From: Sitta carolinensis
Taxonomy: Eukaryota; Chordata; Aves; Passeriformes; Sittidae
Direction of reading: 5' to 3'
NCBI GenBank assembly: GCA_032173965.1
Contig: JAVUNC010000006.1
Location: 37,357,870-37,421,869, forward strand
DNA length: 64,000 bases
The notes under the pieces are model-generated. The model was not told the DNA's origin. It ran no database searches and was given only the letters and a program-made list of their open reading frames with translations. Position 1 is the stretch's first letter. Each line of letters starts with the position of its first letter. A program made the position numbers and the translations under genes. Below are positions 50,281 through 62,347 of the stretch, piece after piece.

Positions 50281-52886
50281 GAAGAATGCTTTTATTTGGT
50301 TGATTTAAGCTTAAGCATTGCAGTGCAAATGTAGGCATAGCCCATAACTCCTTCTCATTCTCCTTCTCATTTGTGGTGGTTCCTCTTGTTTTGAAGCCAT
50401 TGTGACAGTTACTAGGGTCAATATGATCACATCCTCAATCTACCTCAATGCAGACATAGAGATATTTTAAAAAAGGATGTGATGAAACAAGAGAAGGGAA
50501 AATATTTAGTCTGGATTTTGAAGACCAATAACAAAAAACTTCATCATCATAATCTGAAGTATTCCAGCATGCCACTTATACTTCTGCCTTCCTTCTTGAT
50601 AGCTTGCCTCCCTCATGTCCGCATGAAAATCTTCCAAAGTCAAGCTGCATTGGAAAGTACTCTGAGGTCATTTACATGATCAAACTGTGTCAGATAACAG
50701 TAAAAATACATTAAACCATCATTAACACTCAATATCTATTTGATAATTTTCGCATCAAAGCATAAATTCTGCATTTACTGTTGGGGCTTTCTGATAAATA
50801 TTTAGCATTCCATTTTGAATCAACCATTCAGAAAAAGGGACTAGGTGCTAAAGCTGCTAAAAATTCAGGAAATTTTCTAGGTAACAATCATTTCTGAAAA
50901 TATTTTGGGGTTTGTAGCATACTCTTTGACATACATATTGACCCTTTGCAGGTATATTAAGTTTTGGATTGGAGAAGAAACAAGAACAATTGTTATCTGA
51001 AGAAGAAGACACTGTCATTACTCTATTAAAAATGCAAAACAAAAGCCAAGTTTTTGCTGTGTTAGGCATCTCTTCCATTGTCTGGGTTATGTACAGGACA
51101 AGTTTGGATGACAAGCTGGAAAAAAAAAAGATTGAGATCTAAATTACTTTCACCATTATGAGTAAAACTACAATGATGATCAGATTCTATTATTTTCACA
51201 TAAGAAAATAATTAGGGAAATTAGGGGAAAAATTAAATTTTGGGCATCACTGGGCCTTCTTCACAATCACAGAGGCATGCCATCAGCAGCTGCTATATGG
51301 CTGACCCTCAGCTCTGAGGGAAGACATCAACAGCAGCAGTCATATTTACCTGGGTGCTCCAGAAAATGTGGAGAAAAATACTTGTTTCTTTTCAGCCTAC
51401 TTTCCTCCATCCTTTTAACTTTCCCATTGCGTTTCTCTTTCCTGCTCTATGGATTAATCCTTTCAAACATTTCTCCTATGCCAATTGAACGTGACTTTTC
51501 TGAAGCTGTTCACCATTGCTCGCAATTTTCCCTTACATGGACCACTACTGTCTGCAATCTCAGGCTGGATTATTGGCTTTATTTATGAGTCAGTGGCATA
51601 CAACGTGGCCTTTGATATTAAGCAATTCCCTTGGCATGCCATCAGTGAATGTCTTTCTTCATATTTATTGAGTTTCTACTTTTCCTGCTATCTTCAAGTC
51701 CCAGCTCAATTCTGACCCTTTCTGTACCTCATCTCTCATCGGATTGTTTTTATGTTTCTTCCCACTGTTTGCTACACCTGTTAATCCTTAGTCCCTTACA
51801 ATCTTTCACATCTCACTTTTTATACAGACTTTTGACAAAAAACTGTCCTCTCCCTCCTCAGTAGTTACAACTTTAAATCCTGTCTAATTTAGTTCCCACT
51901 GACACCGCAGATCTCATCTTTTTCTTCACACAGTTGCCAGTCCTTTCCCTGTTGTGTCTCAATTTTCTCTCTCTTGACTTCAGGGGGGGAAGTGCAGGGA
52001 CCTCACATGCAGAGAAAGATTAACTGGGATTTGTATGTCTAAGTTCAGACATGCTTGTCAAAATACTCAGCCAGTTGAGACTTAACTTTGGAAGAAAACA
52101 AATTCCTTGAGTGCTGCTGAATTAAACTGTGGGACTTCCCAAGAGTTACAAGTTTTATGCCACGCAGATGAGTGCATTAGCCACTAACTATGGGAAGATT
52201 CACATATGGGATATTTCTTTTGCCCCTCCTGCTCAAGCAACTTTGAGCTAGTTGATTTTCTGAGAAGCAGACGGCCAGATCACAAATTCCAGGTTGTAAG
52301 GATTAATTTTAAGTACAAAAATACTGGTTTCTCATTTTTATGTTTCTTTTGAGGAGGTTCGTTTGATTGTTTTCAATAATACCAGCAAGTGGAATAAATA
52401 CATTAAATTTTATCTTCTGTCTCAAAGAATACAAAGCTACATCTACTAACACTCAGAGGATGCTCTAACAGAATTTGTCTGTCATGAAGACATGAATGCT
52501 TGCCATCAGCAGTCAATCTGCTGTATAATTTAGGAAGGGTGAAAACTCAATCTGAACAAAGACCAAGAAAGCAAAGATGGAGGTTGTCTTGAATAATGGT
52601 CCTTTTTGCAGTGCAGCCCCACACACATTTAGAGCATTCAGCAGAGCAAGGCAGCCCCCTCTGCTACAGAGATAAAATGAAGTGTTGGAGGAAAACTGAG
52701 AAATACCCCATAGCTATGACTTTATTTGTACAATACCAGTCTGTCTTTAAGCTATTTTTTGTATATATTGCCCAGTTCCCCACTGTCTTTGTAAATGGGA
52801 ATTCCTGTAGGCATCAGAGTGAACATGGAACACAGAAGGCTCTGTGAAAGTGTAAATGAGCAAATGAACACAGAGAGTATTTGTGA

Positions 52887-52887
<1 letters not shown>
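50281..52887. other. Non-coding sequence, no gene seen
   Basis: A 12-bp direct repeat of CTCCTTCTCATT lies at 50348-50371. A pyrimidine-rich region at about 51380-51850 generates several Leu/Ser/Phe-rich plus-strand frames that I regard as composition artefacts. CCCTCAG/CTGAGGG arms with a 2-nt spacer lie near 51305-51320. Confidence 0.5.
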
Positions 52888-52927
<40 letters not shown>

Positions 52928-52979
52928 AAACAAACAAAAAAAAAAAAAAAAAAACAAACAAAAAAAAAAACCAACAAAA
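52888..52979 (+). repeat. Poly-A and A/C low-complexity tract
   Basis: A38 (52888-52925) is followed by further long A runs interrupted by CC and C residues in CAAA register up to 52979. Frames through it give Lys-rich or Phe-rich peptides that are artefacts. No retroposon body or polyadenylation signal was recognised immediately upstream. Confidence 0.93.
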
Positions 52980-55900
52980 CAGACAATTAAGCCAGCTTTA
53001 TGGGCAATGCAAACTATTAAGAGAAAGGACTGGGGTGAAATGGCAAAAGCAAATTAGGGTGCAAAGGTTAAGAAAAGAAACTTAAGCTTACACCTAAGTA
53101 TGGCCAGACAGGTATGAAGAACTCACACAATCTGAAAGACAGTACAGTGAAAATGTCCTGGCTGCTCAGGAGCATCGTTACTTGTATCACACTCCCACCC
53201 AGAGGCTTCACATGAATATCAGGGTCCCATTGTGCTGCATATTGCACAAACACGGCAAAAGTTCAAAGTCATAATCACATGAATAAGCAGATAAAAAGCA
53301 TCAGCACAGAAACATGTAAGAGGCAGAGCTTGGATGCACAGGGAGCAAAGTGAAAAGGTTTCATGCCGGAATGACTCTGGGTTTGCTACAAAGGATCATG
53401 AACCTCTCAACGAACTTGCAGCCCAGTGAGTTCCATGTACTTCCAGGTGCTGTAATGAATGTTTCACAGAGAGATAATTAACCCTCCTCACCTGAAAACT
53501 CTGCAGTGCTAATGCTTTCCAGCACAATCTGTCCATGACACCATGGTAGAGTGCAGAGCCAGCTTTATTATTTCAGTTTGTTCTGCTCCTTTTTACTGCT
53601 ACTGCTCTCTAAGGTTAATTGTACTCCCTGTGCTGATGCACAGTAATATCTATACATAGACCTCTCTGTATGGATTCCTTCTTTTTCTTCTTTTCTTTTT
53701 TCTCCCCTTTTTAATCAATAAGAAGTTAAAATGCCATGCAGCTTTCACAATAAAATGCCAGGAGTCATCCAATGAAGTGGGAAAGAGCAAGTGTAAAGAA
53801 GCAAACCCTTGACCCTCTCTGAACTCAGCCCATTCTACTCTTGGACTAGAAGAGGATTCGAAGTAGATGAAAGAAAAGACACGGGATCATCCAAATGCAA
53901 GTCTTTTCCTTGTGAAAGGTGTATATCAAATGACAGCAAATACCATGGCCCATGTTTCTATACCTCAGTCTGCTTCCAGACCAATGTCCGAGATCCAGCT
54001 AAATGCCTAGGCTGTTCTTTCTTCAGACTACTAAGTGAATGTTCACTTCAGAGATATTTGAGAGACCAGATCAGTGGGAGTCTCATCAGGGATTTAGAGA
54101 TATGTCCTTTTCGGGATGGGCTTCAACCAAAGTGACTGCATCCATACCAGGAGTAGCACATCTGAGCTTTCTCTGTCCCAACCAATCTTGAAATCAGGGG
54201 TAAATAGAGAAGCAGAAAGAACAAGACATCCCATGTAAATGTATTCCTATTTTAGTAGCTAAGAGAAACTCCAGGTTTGGGTTTAAAGTGGAGGCTCAGG
54301 TTCTCATGCTAATATAAGTATTGTGCTGGTTCAGCTATCTTCTCACATTGGAACCATGAATGGGCTCATGATCACAGTATGAGATAAAGAGAACCAATGG
54401 TATGCCTCTCAAGATTCAGGACCATCACAAGGACTGAATCCTTGTCCACAGTCACCATGTCCACAGCATCCCACAACCAACTGAGGGAAGGACAAATGTT
54501 TGTTTTTTATCATCTTTTTAAATGAGAAGAGCTCTGTCTTAAACAGCAGCCTGTTCACATAGCTGCCCACAGCACTTGTTCTGCATGGGGTCACCCTGCC
54601 TCAGACATGACATCCTACAAATCTGCAACTCCAGCAGGTATTTTGCAGTCTCTAATTTTCTGTAGATCAGTTTCTCAGGGGTCCACAAACAAGCACAAAG
54701 ATAACCAAGTTCATATGCCAGAATGCACATTCAAAAGTGTAAAGATTATGACAGATGCACTTCAGCACTGAGACCACTTAGCCAATCAGGTCAGGAAAAA
54801 TTATCTTTCTCTTATTAGGTGCACTGCAAGAAATATATCCCAGTCTCTAATAAAACTGTCATTAGAATCTGATGAAAGCCAAATGTGCTGTCAGATCATT
54901 CCACGCTGATGTCTGTTACAGTATGTTTCCAAGATAACCATTTAACACTTATCACTCTTAACAAGTATCTTTGAGATATATTTTAATTTCATTTTATGAG
55001 TAAAAAATTGCATTTTAACAGGGATCCATAAAATATTCATGGTAGTAAGCAGTGAAGAGCTAAATCAGATTAATAATTTCATCCTGAAATCAACCTATGC
55101 TGAAAGTAAAAAACCACCTTTGCTCTCTTTTGAATGATCTTGCTCTTCCCTTGCTTTGGAACAGTTAATACTTGAACAAATCTCCACTAGTTTGGAAGTT
55201 TAGATTTGAGGAACAGACCAAGACAGATGGTTTCTTTCTCTGTAAGCTATTGATTAATGGATTGTACTAAATGGTGTGACATGTCCTTTAAATGGAATTT
55301 ACAAGTAATATATTGTATGGCAACTGCATTATTAATGATTTTGATACCTGGTATTTGTGTCTTCCTAGTCTGAATTCTTCTTATTTATACTGGTGAAAGT
55401 AGAGGGCAAAACATGCTTTATTCCTGCTTGTTGGCTTTTGTTCTTACAGTCATACATATTCCCACGTTTATTCCCCTTATTCATATTACATCTAGCCTGA
55501 CAATTTTACTAACTGTATGCAAGCATGAGAAGGAAAACAAAAATCTTTGCTTGCAAGAAAATTGCCAAAGTCTCTAGATAAATATATCTATGTAAGAATT
55601 CAAAACGACTAGAGAGTTCACTCATCATTAGTAAAAGATGTTTTCAGTCTTACATAGAAAAACAGAGAGAATCAATCTTGATTTTTGCTTGGATTTTTTT
55701 ATTAGTTAAAACTTTATCTGCTTATTTTTCCTGCCTTTGAGAGGCAGCCTGCAGTGCAAATGTGCTAATTTGTTTACCAAGAGGTAGACTTATATATGGA
55801 AGACTGAAATAAAATGCAAAGGGAAATTAAAAAGCAATTAAACAAGAAGGAAAACTTAAACAGTAGTGTTCAGTTCTTACTATTCGGTCTTTTTAGAAGG

Positions 55901-56847
55901 AGATAATTTTGAACTCATGGAAACAGAGGGATAATTCACAGAAAATACAGAATTTGCAGAACAAGTGCATTTTATTTTCACAGGCAAAGACATCAGGGAG
56001 ATGTTTACTTCAGACCCTTTCCTGAGTTGTTGGAAGAGAAAATATGGTATCAACCTGATAAGTCAAACAACAATGAATCATAAAAATCTGGTTGACCTGC
56101 TGAGGAAACTTCTTAGTAAAGTAGCAGAAGTATCGCAACCTACTCATTAAGATATTTTGCTGTCACCATTAAAACCAAAGACCTGGCTCACAACAGGTAA
56201 TCATGCCTAGCAGCTTTACAGAATACTGAATATCAGATATTGAAATCAGTCTTAGCTTAAACAGCTTGGAATGATCCAAGGAATGACAGATTAGAGCTAT
56301 CACCTGGCATATGTATCTAAATAAACATGATATGACAAGGACTGGAGGTAATTGGAAGTCAGAAATGTCACTCGGGAAATTTTGAGCTTGTAAAAATAAT
56401 TTACCCATTTCAGAATGAACATTCTAGCTCCCAAAATGAGAGAATGTGAAGTAAAATCTATAAGCAATTGCCTGAAAAAAAAAAATCAAAACATTCAGTG
56501 TTGCAATTTTCCAGGATGTCCCAAACTCTCACTGGGGCATAGTCTAAGTTCACCTCCATTTTTTAATGCTGCTGGACTTAGGGAACAGACTGAGAACCAC
56601 ATGGACACAAACTCTGAGAGGAGCATCCAGAGATAGACACCAAGCTCAAAAGTCAGGGATCTTTCATGTTCACCTCCGCAGCAGGAATCTGGCAAGCCTG
56701 ATCCCTTGAGCCAGTCTGAAGTGGTAAATTCGTCCCAGAATGGAAGATGCTTGAAGCCCAGGCTCTGGATTAGGAAGCCAGACAAGTTAAATTTTTTATT
56801 GAAAATAAAGTTCACCTCCTACTCTGTAAAAAATTAAAATTAGCTTC
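52980..56847. other. Non-coding sequence, no gene seen
   Basis: The longest frame here, 53809-54135 on the plus strand (108 codons), is Cys-rich but lacks any regular cysteine spacing or known domain. A pyrimidine tract lies at about 53670-53715. No repeats of known family were found. Confidence 0.45.
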
Positions 56848-56867
56848 TTTTTTTTTTTTTTTTTTTT
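56848..56867 (+). repeat. Poly-T tract, T20
   Basis: A run of 20 T residues leads directly into CAG, so it doubles as a polypyrimidine tract for the candidate micro-exon that follows. On the minus strand it is a poly-A run with no polyadenylation signal that I can assign. Confidence 0.9.
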
Positions 56868-56870
56868 CAG

Positions 56871-56927
56871 ATTAAAATAGCCAGTGTCATGGAAAAACAG
56901 ATTGGTACAATCCAGAAAGGAAGAGAG
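56871..56927 (+). other. Candidate 57-nt micro-exon
   Basis: The T20 tract plus CAG (to 56870) is an acceptor-like context. At 56928 a donor-like GTAATT follows AG. The enclosed 57 nt is a multiple of three and is open in one frame only, reading IKIASVMEKQIGTIQKGRE, which has a plausible helical composition. I do not recognise it. The acceptor strength rests on a low-complexity tract, so chance is a serious alternative. Confidence 0.2.
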
Positions 56928-58123
56928 GTAATTACCATTGGTGACAGGCAGGTGTAAAAGTGTGGGTGTGCTCTCTGCTGAGCATGTCAGTATACAAACT
57001 TAAACCCTATGTAATAATTATATTGTTCTACTCTATGCTGTGGTGTGACATACAAAATCTCAACATTTCAAAAAACCACAATAAGAAGAACAAATATTGA
57101 ACCAAACTGTAAAAGCTTTGACCAATGAAGTAAGAATAGATAACAATTCAATATTCATCAAAGTAATTTCAGGGACAATTGCTGCATTCCAAGAACAAAT
57201 ATTACTTATAAGCATAATTCATCTAGGGAGAATATTTTAAACCTTTACTGTCTCAGAAAAACTCATCTGAACTACATCTTTTAAAAATTAAAATAGAGAA
57301 GGGAGCTTTTTCTCCAACAGTTCTGTAGTCTCCAAGCAGTGTTTGAACAGTCCACTGAAGACAGTGGAAACATTTTCATGCAACCCTCCACATCTCGTGT
57401 ACATTGAAAGCAATCAAGGATGAAAAAGAAGATGGGTTTTTAAGCCTAATCATCTCAGGTGTTTTCATGCAGAAGTTGAATTTTCTTGAATCCATTTATT
57501 GAGTGGAATGTATTGAATTTCCTTAAACTAGAGATTATTTTGGCCTTAGTTTTTGTATCATTAGGTAAGTTTGTTTTTCTGTTTAACACTGGGGTTTACA
57601 CCACTTTCAATAGCGTGGGACACGTCTTCCTTGTTCCAGTTCAATGTCAAATTCTCTGAGATGCCATCTGTGCTTAGGAGCACAAAACTTCATCTCTCAC
57701 ACATATATATAGCTTCACAGTCAAAACCAAGTGTTACTCACAAAGCAACAATGTACATTGGAGAAAACATTCCCATTACGAAAATTATTGTTTTGTAGAC
57801 TCCATAAGAAGAACTGGATAAAATAAGAACTCCTCTGATAAGTAAGGATTGTCTATACATAAACTAACCCAAACTCTACTTCAAGTTTTAAAAATTGGTT
57901 ATAATCTGTTTTCCAAGTTATACTAATTGATTACTTTTTTACAATCTGCTTATTTAGACCCCAATAAAAAATACAGTGTCTTAGGAGCCTTTCAGTCCAT
58001 TTAAAGACAGTAATTATCAGATGCTTTTCTAAGAAAATAAACATAGTATTATGGAATTTTTGCATCATTAATGAAAATGCAACACAAATCACAGTTTCTA
58101 ATCCAACAATGAAAAGAAATGGG
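56928..58123. other. Non-coding sequence, no gene seen
   Basis: AT-rich unique sequence. A GTAAGT-type site at 57565 and a 75-codon frame at 57571-57798 are not supported by other signals. Confidence 0.5.
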
Positions 58124-58146
58124 AAAAAAAAAAAAAAAAAAAAAAA
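58124..58146 (+). repeat. Poly-A tract, A23
   Basis: A mononucleotide microsatellite of 23 A residues. The Lys-rich peptide of the overlapping frame is an artefact. Confidence 0.9.
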
Positions 58147-59628
58147 CATTGCAAAAATCATCTCTATATCTGAACAAATTGCTAAGCAGGAATTCTGTAA
58201 CATTTTATCCACTTATCTGCAGTTTTTCTTTTCAGTAAGCCATTATTTCAAATGGATTTCATTGACTTTTAAGTTAAAGATAAGCAGTAAAGTTAAAAAT
58301 CCTTTATTCCTTTTTCAACTGAAGTAATGATACCAATTGAGGAACATGATAATTTTTTTCTAAAAGAATGGTATTTTCTTATAACTCACAAGATTGTTAT
58401 AACAGAAATTAAACTGGCAAAGAAAAACATAGCAAAGAAATAAAGTAAATTTACTGATGGAATCACTTTCAGAATATAAACAATCAGGTGTATTTAATTA
58501 CTTTTTCAAAGATAACAGAGCAAACAAATGTATTTCTTTAATTAACCTACTCAGTCCCATGTTTCAGGTTACTGCTTAGGAGATGCTAATATATTTGTGT
58601 GTTGAGTCCAGAGCCAGCAAATGCCCATGAAGAAAAAAGAAACAGTCTATCTATCAAAAGTTTTCTCATTTGCTTATTAAAACAAAGTGAAAAGTCAAAT
58701 TATTGTCTTCAAGAAGCTAAGTGAAATTATTTTTAATTCCCCTGATTTAACAGAATTGCAAGCTGAACTTAAATGCAAATAAAATAAAATTAACTATAGG
58801 TTTTCCTATAATTACTTGTTTCCATTCACCTATAAGTCACCCCCTTGACCCAAATTATTTCTTAGTGAACTGATTTTTTACACACTCTTTAAAGATTTCT
58901 TTTTCAAGGGACAATACTTGTAAAGGAGTGTAGATTTTCTAAAGCTCACCTTACGCAAAGACAATATAAATTCTAGGAAAATAGAAACTCACATATATAC
59001 AGTCAAAATACAAAAAATCTGAAGTTTGTGGATGCTTCATTGAAGAAATAATGGTGTCTAAAATTCAGATTTGTATCTTTGGACCTTCTGTGGGCAATCT
59101 CAATATCAGCCAAAGCAGAACCCCCACCATCACCACATCAGCAATGAATGTGACACATGGCAAGCATGGTTCTCATTGCCACGATGATTTGGTGATGAAA
59201 CACTTGCAGCATGACACACAGTCTCAGTACCATTCCCACTGAACAGGAAGCTGCTGTAAGGCATAGTAGGGCATGGCCATAGTCAGCATCCTGGGGACAA
59301 GGTCTCCTAGTCTGTGAAGTGGCCGTGGCAACTGAACTGCCTTTCCTATTCTTCCTCCTACCTTGCCAAAAATCATTAGCAGAAAAAGATTTTCTGCTGT
59401 ACCTTTTCCTTGATAACAATGTTTATTTTAAAAGGATTTAAGTCTGAAGAGAAAGAAGTCAGCACCTTATATTATGAGAATGCCCCATTTCTTTCAGTAT
59501 CTCTAGAAAGAAAAGTTACCTCTTTGGAATTATACATTTTTATGTACTTTTGGAAAAAAAAAATCAGACAAAACTCACCAAAGTGAGACAGAGACAGTAA
59601 TCTTCTCTTTCATGGGACTTATTAAAAA
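58147..59628. other. Non-coding sequence, no gene seen
   Basis: AT-rich unique DNA up to about 59050, then a slightly GC-richer part to 59410 with overlapping short frames on both strands. I recognise none of them. Confidence 0.5.
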
Positions 59629-59664
59629 ATGTGTGTATATACGCACACATGCACACATATATGT
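59629..59664. repeat. 36-nt strictly alternating purine-pyrimidine tract
   Basis: Every base alternates purine and pyrimidine, mixing TG, CA and TA steps around a central ACGC. The first half is nearly self-complementary. Such tracts favour left-handed Z-DNA under negative supercoiling, and the TA part favours melting. It is a compound (TG)n/(TA)n/(CA)n microsatellite by origin. Confidence 0.85.
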
Positions 59665-62272
59665 CAAGATAACAAAGATAATATATATTTCATCCCCTTT
59701 GAGAATTAGAGAAAACTATGAGCAAGGATAATGCAGAAATGAAGCAACAGACAAAAAGATGAGAAATTAGAAAAATGCAAACCTGATAATTTCAAATACA
59801 GTGTCACTGGATTGTACCAAGTTCTATATTTAAGAAATGCCTGATTGCATGTAAAACTCAAGCTAAATCCCATCTACTTCAAGATCTGAGGCAAAATATG
59901 TTTGGCCTTTCCTCTGCTCCACCACAATGAACCCCTCTACATGCTGACTGCCCAGGCTCTGGCTTGTATTGACAAATAGCCAGCAAGTTACTGCAACATC
60001 ATCACTGTACACTGTACCGGCAGTGATGTGTCTGCAATGCCAATTTACTGTAGGAATTGTGCTCTGACCAACCAGCCCAGAGCATTGTCCGGCCTTGCCA
60101 AAATACCTGCTGTTCCCAGGGCTGCCTGAGACTGTTTGCTGGGGTGAAAATGGCCCCAAAGTGTTTACAAAGACAGGCTGTCACCCTCCTTTGACTTTGA
60201 AAAGGAGTGATCTCCCTTTCCTCAGGAAGCAGAAGGTCAGGAAATATCTGCATTTAAATGGAAATAATGCTAACACCAGGAGCAGCTCATAATTAGGGAT
60301 TATTATCCAGCAAAATAGGAATGATTGATACAGAGTTAAACTAATGACCTTAGAGATGATTAGGTCATTCTGTCACCAGTTGTTTAATCTGTCTGTAGAC
60401 ACAAAAATCTGTTTACCTTAACCACTGCAGAGCTCTGCATGATGCCTGATGGGTAGGAAAAAGAGTATAAACTATGACCCTGTAATTCACTATGATAGAA
60501 GCTGAGCACATGGGAGATAAATGTTGAAACCAAAGAGAAAACTTGAAATTTGTTTAGGTAAGCAAGCTGCAGCAAAACTGCAATTTTTTTTTCATTTGAA
60601 GCAAGGTTCAGAAAATGTTTGGAGACAAAAAAGTGCAAGCAAAACCACAAAAAACATTTCAAAGTGAAAATGCCTGAATATACCTAAATGAGGTAGTAAA
60701 GAGTAACACACCTGTAAGAAATCCAGTCTTTTGACCTGATTCAATACAGAATCTACTTGTACTTTTAAAGGCAACAAGCCTTCATCACTACTTAATCTAA
60801 GCATGTTCTCACATGCTTCCCTGAGTGGAGGGGAAAAAAAATCCCACCTCTCTAAGTGCATTGCTGAACCGAATATTCAATAATGACCTCTGAGTCATTG
60901 CAAATGAGTCCTGAATGAATGCTGAGACAGCAGAGCTGTTGGGATTCCTGGGCCTGCTTCTTTGCAATCAAGGCAAAAACAAGCAAAAATGAGCTCTTCT
61001 CCTGATGCCCCCAGAGGTGGAAGGGCTCTCACCAGTCTCACCTATGAACTCTTCATCGCTTAAGATGTGCAACACACCCCCAGTTGCTTTATACCTCGAG
61101 CTCAGGAAGAGTCATGAGCTGGACACCATCATCACTCCAGTAATGGGGAAATAAACAGAGGAAATGATGCACTGGAGGGCAGCCCCCTGAGGGAGAAGGG
61201 AAGAAGCAGGGAGGTATCAGGAGGCCATGCCTGATACCATCTGTCATTACTGCAGCTGCCTCATGAAAGGCAACCCTGTAACAGAACCCTACTAATTTCT
61301 TTGTAAAGTATCTCATTAGTCCCTCCCTTCCTGAATTGCCTCTCTATTAAAATATGATAAATTAATTCTGCCATTCCCAGTTCTAGCCTGTCTCCTTACT
61401 GAAATGTAGGTGAGGCATGCTGGCCAGGACTCAAGATAGAGATAATTATACAGGGGCCAGGGAAAGTATTCCATTTGCTTACTGTTGAGCTACCCTATCA
61501 GTAGTAGAGATGGGATCTCCCATCCCTCCCTTTGCTCTAGGAAACTCTCAAGAGAAAAAAAGAGGGTATGGAAAATGAATGACCCTTTCCCTCCCTCCCT
61601 GTAGAAGAGACCTGTGATGCTGAGGTAGCATAAAGGGGCTGTTTTTCTCCAGTTCATAGGAAATGCCCTTTCAGTCCCAGCAATCACAAGCTGACCCTTG
61701 CCTTGTGCCTCTTCCCTGGCCTGGGAAAGGTGATATCTCAGGGCCAGTGGCTGTGACAGACAGGAGATACACTACATTTACATTTATTACATTACGCTGC
61801 ATTTTTGATGGCACAGAGGATATTAAACGATGTCAACCAAACAGTGGAATTAGAGTAACACAGGTCAGCAACATCTGAATTTGGGCTGTCCCTGCTCATA
61901 AAGGAAACATAAATGGGTTTATCAAAATTGCATTAGATTACAGAGTGTGGGTGATGTCAGCATTCCTTGATATGTTAAAGGAAATCTTTCTCTTTACATT
62001 TTTTGCCCACAACTTGCATCAGTATTTATAAGCAACTACATTTTTATTCAAAAGTATCATGACTAATATGATTACATCACTTCTGTTCTCCCTCCATTTC
62101 TCCCTACATTTTCATGGAGTAAGCTACCCTCAAGAGGGGATGAGAACAGAGAACAGGCAGAGAATAAAAACACAGTTTACTAAAAAGAAAAAATAATTGT
62201 TTTCTTCTATGTTGTAGTCTGTAAATGTGTGTATAGTCAAGAATTACTAGAAATGAAGAACAGATCCTCAGG
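59665..62272. other. Non-coding, partly GC-richer sequence
   Basis: The segments 59860-60240 and 60940-61320 are richer in G and C than the surroundings and carry short frames on both strands with no recognised domain. The inverted repeat at 61213-61238 lies here. The segments 60290-60375, 60860-60990 and 61880-62050 are repeat-free and rich in TAAT, GATTA and TTATCA words, giving them a conserved-element look that needs alignment. Confidence 0.4.
61213..61238. repeat. Perfect inverted repeat, 9-bp arms, 8-nt spacer
   Basis: GGTATCAGG (61213-61221) and CCTGATACC (61230-61238) are exact reverse complements around AGGCCATG. It would form a stable hairpin with a tetraloop-like CATG core if transcribed. 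It lies in a GC-richer part with no gene that I can support. Confidence 0.9.
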
Positions 62273-62347
62273 AAAAAAAAAAAACAACCTTACATACATA
62301 CATATATATTGGTATGTTTATATGTATATATATTTGTGCATGTGTAT
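62273..62347 (+). repeat. A12 tract followed by TA/CATA/TGTA simple repeat
   Basis: A12 (62273-62284) is followed after a few bases by (CATA)n, (TA)n and a TGTATATATAT segment up to 62347. It is a degenerate compound simple repeat. Confidence 0.85.

Noticed and set aside
52747..53085. Lys-rich and Phe-rich frames across 52888-52979
   Set aside because: These are translations of a poly-A and A/C low-complexity tract.
53809..54135. Cys-rich 108-codon plus-strand frame
   Set aside because: Cysteines show no zinc-finger, EGF or defensin spacing, there is no signal peptide, and no splice or promoter signal was found.
60688..60712. let-7-like start TGAGGTAGTAA
   Set aside because: Only the first 11 or so bases match, and the downstream sequence does not supply a complementary arm for a precursor hairpin.
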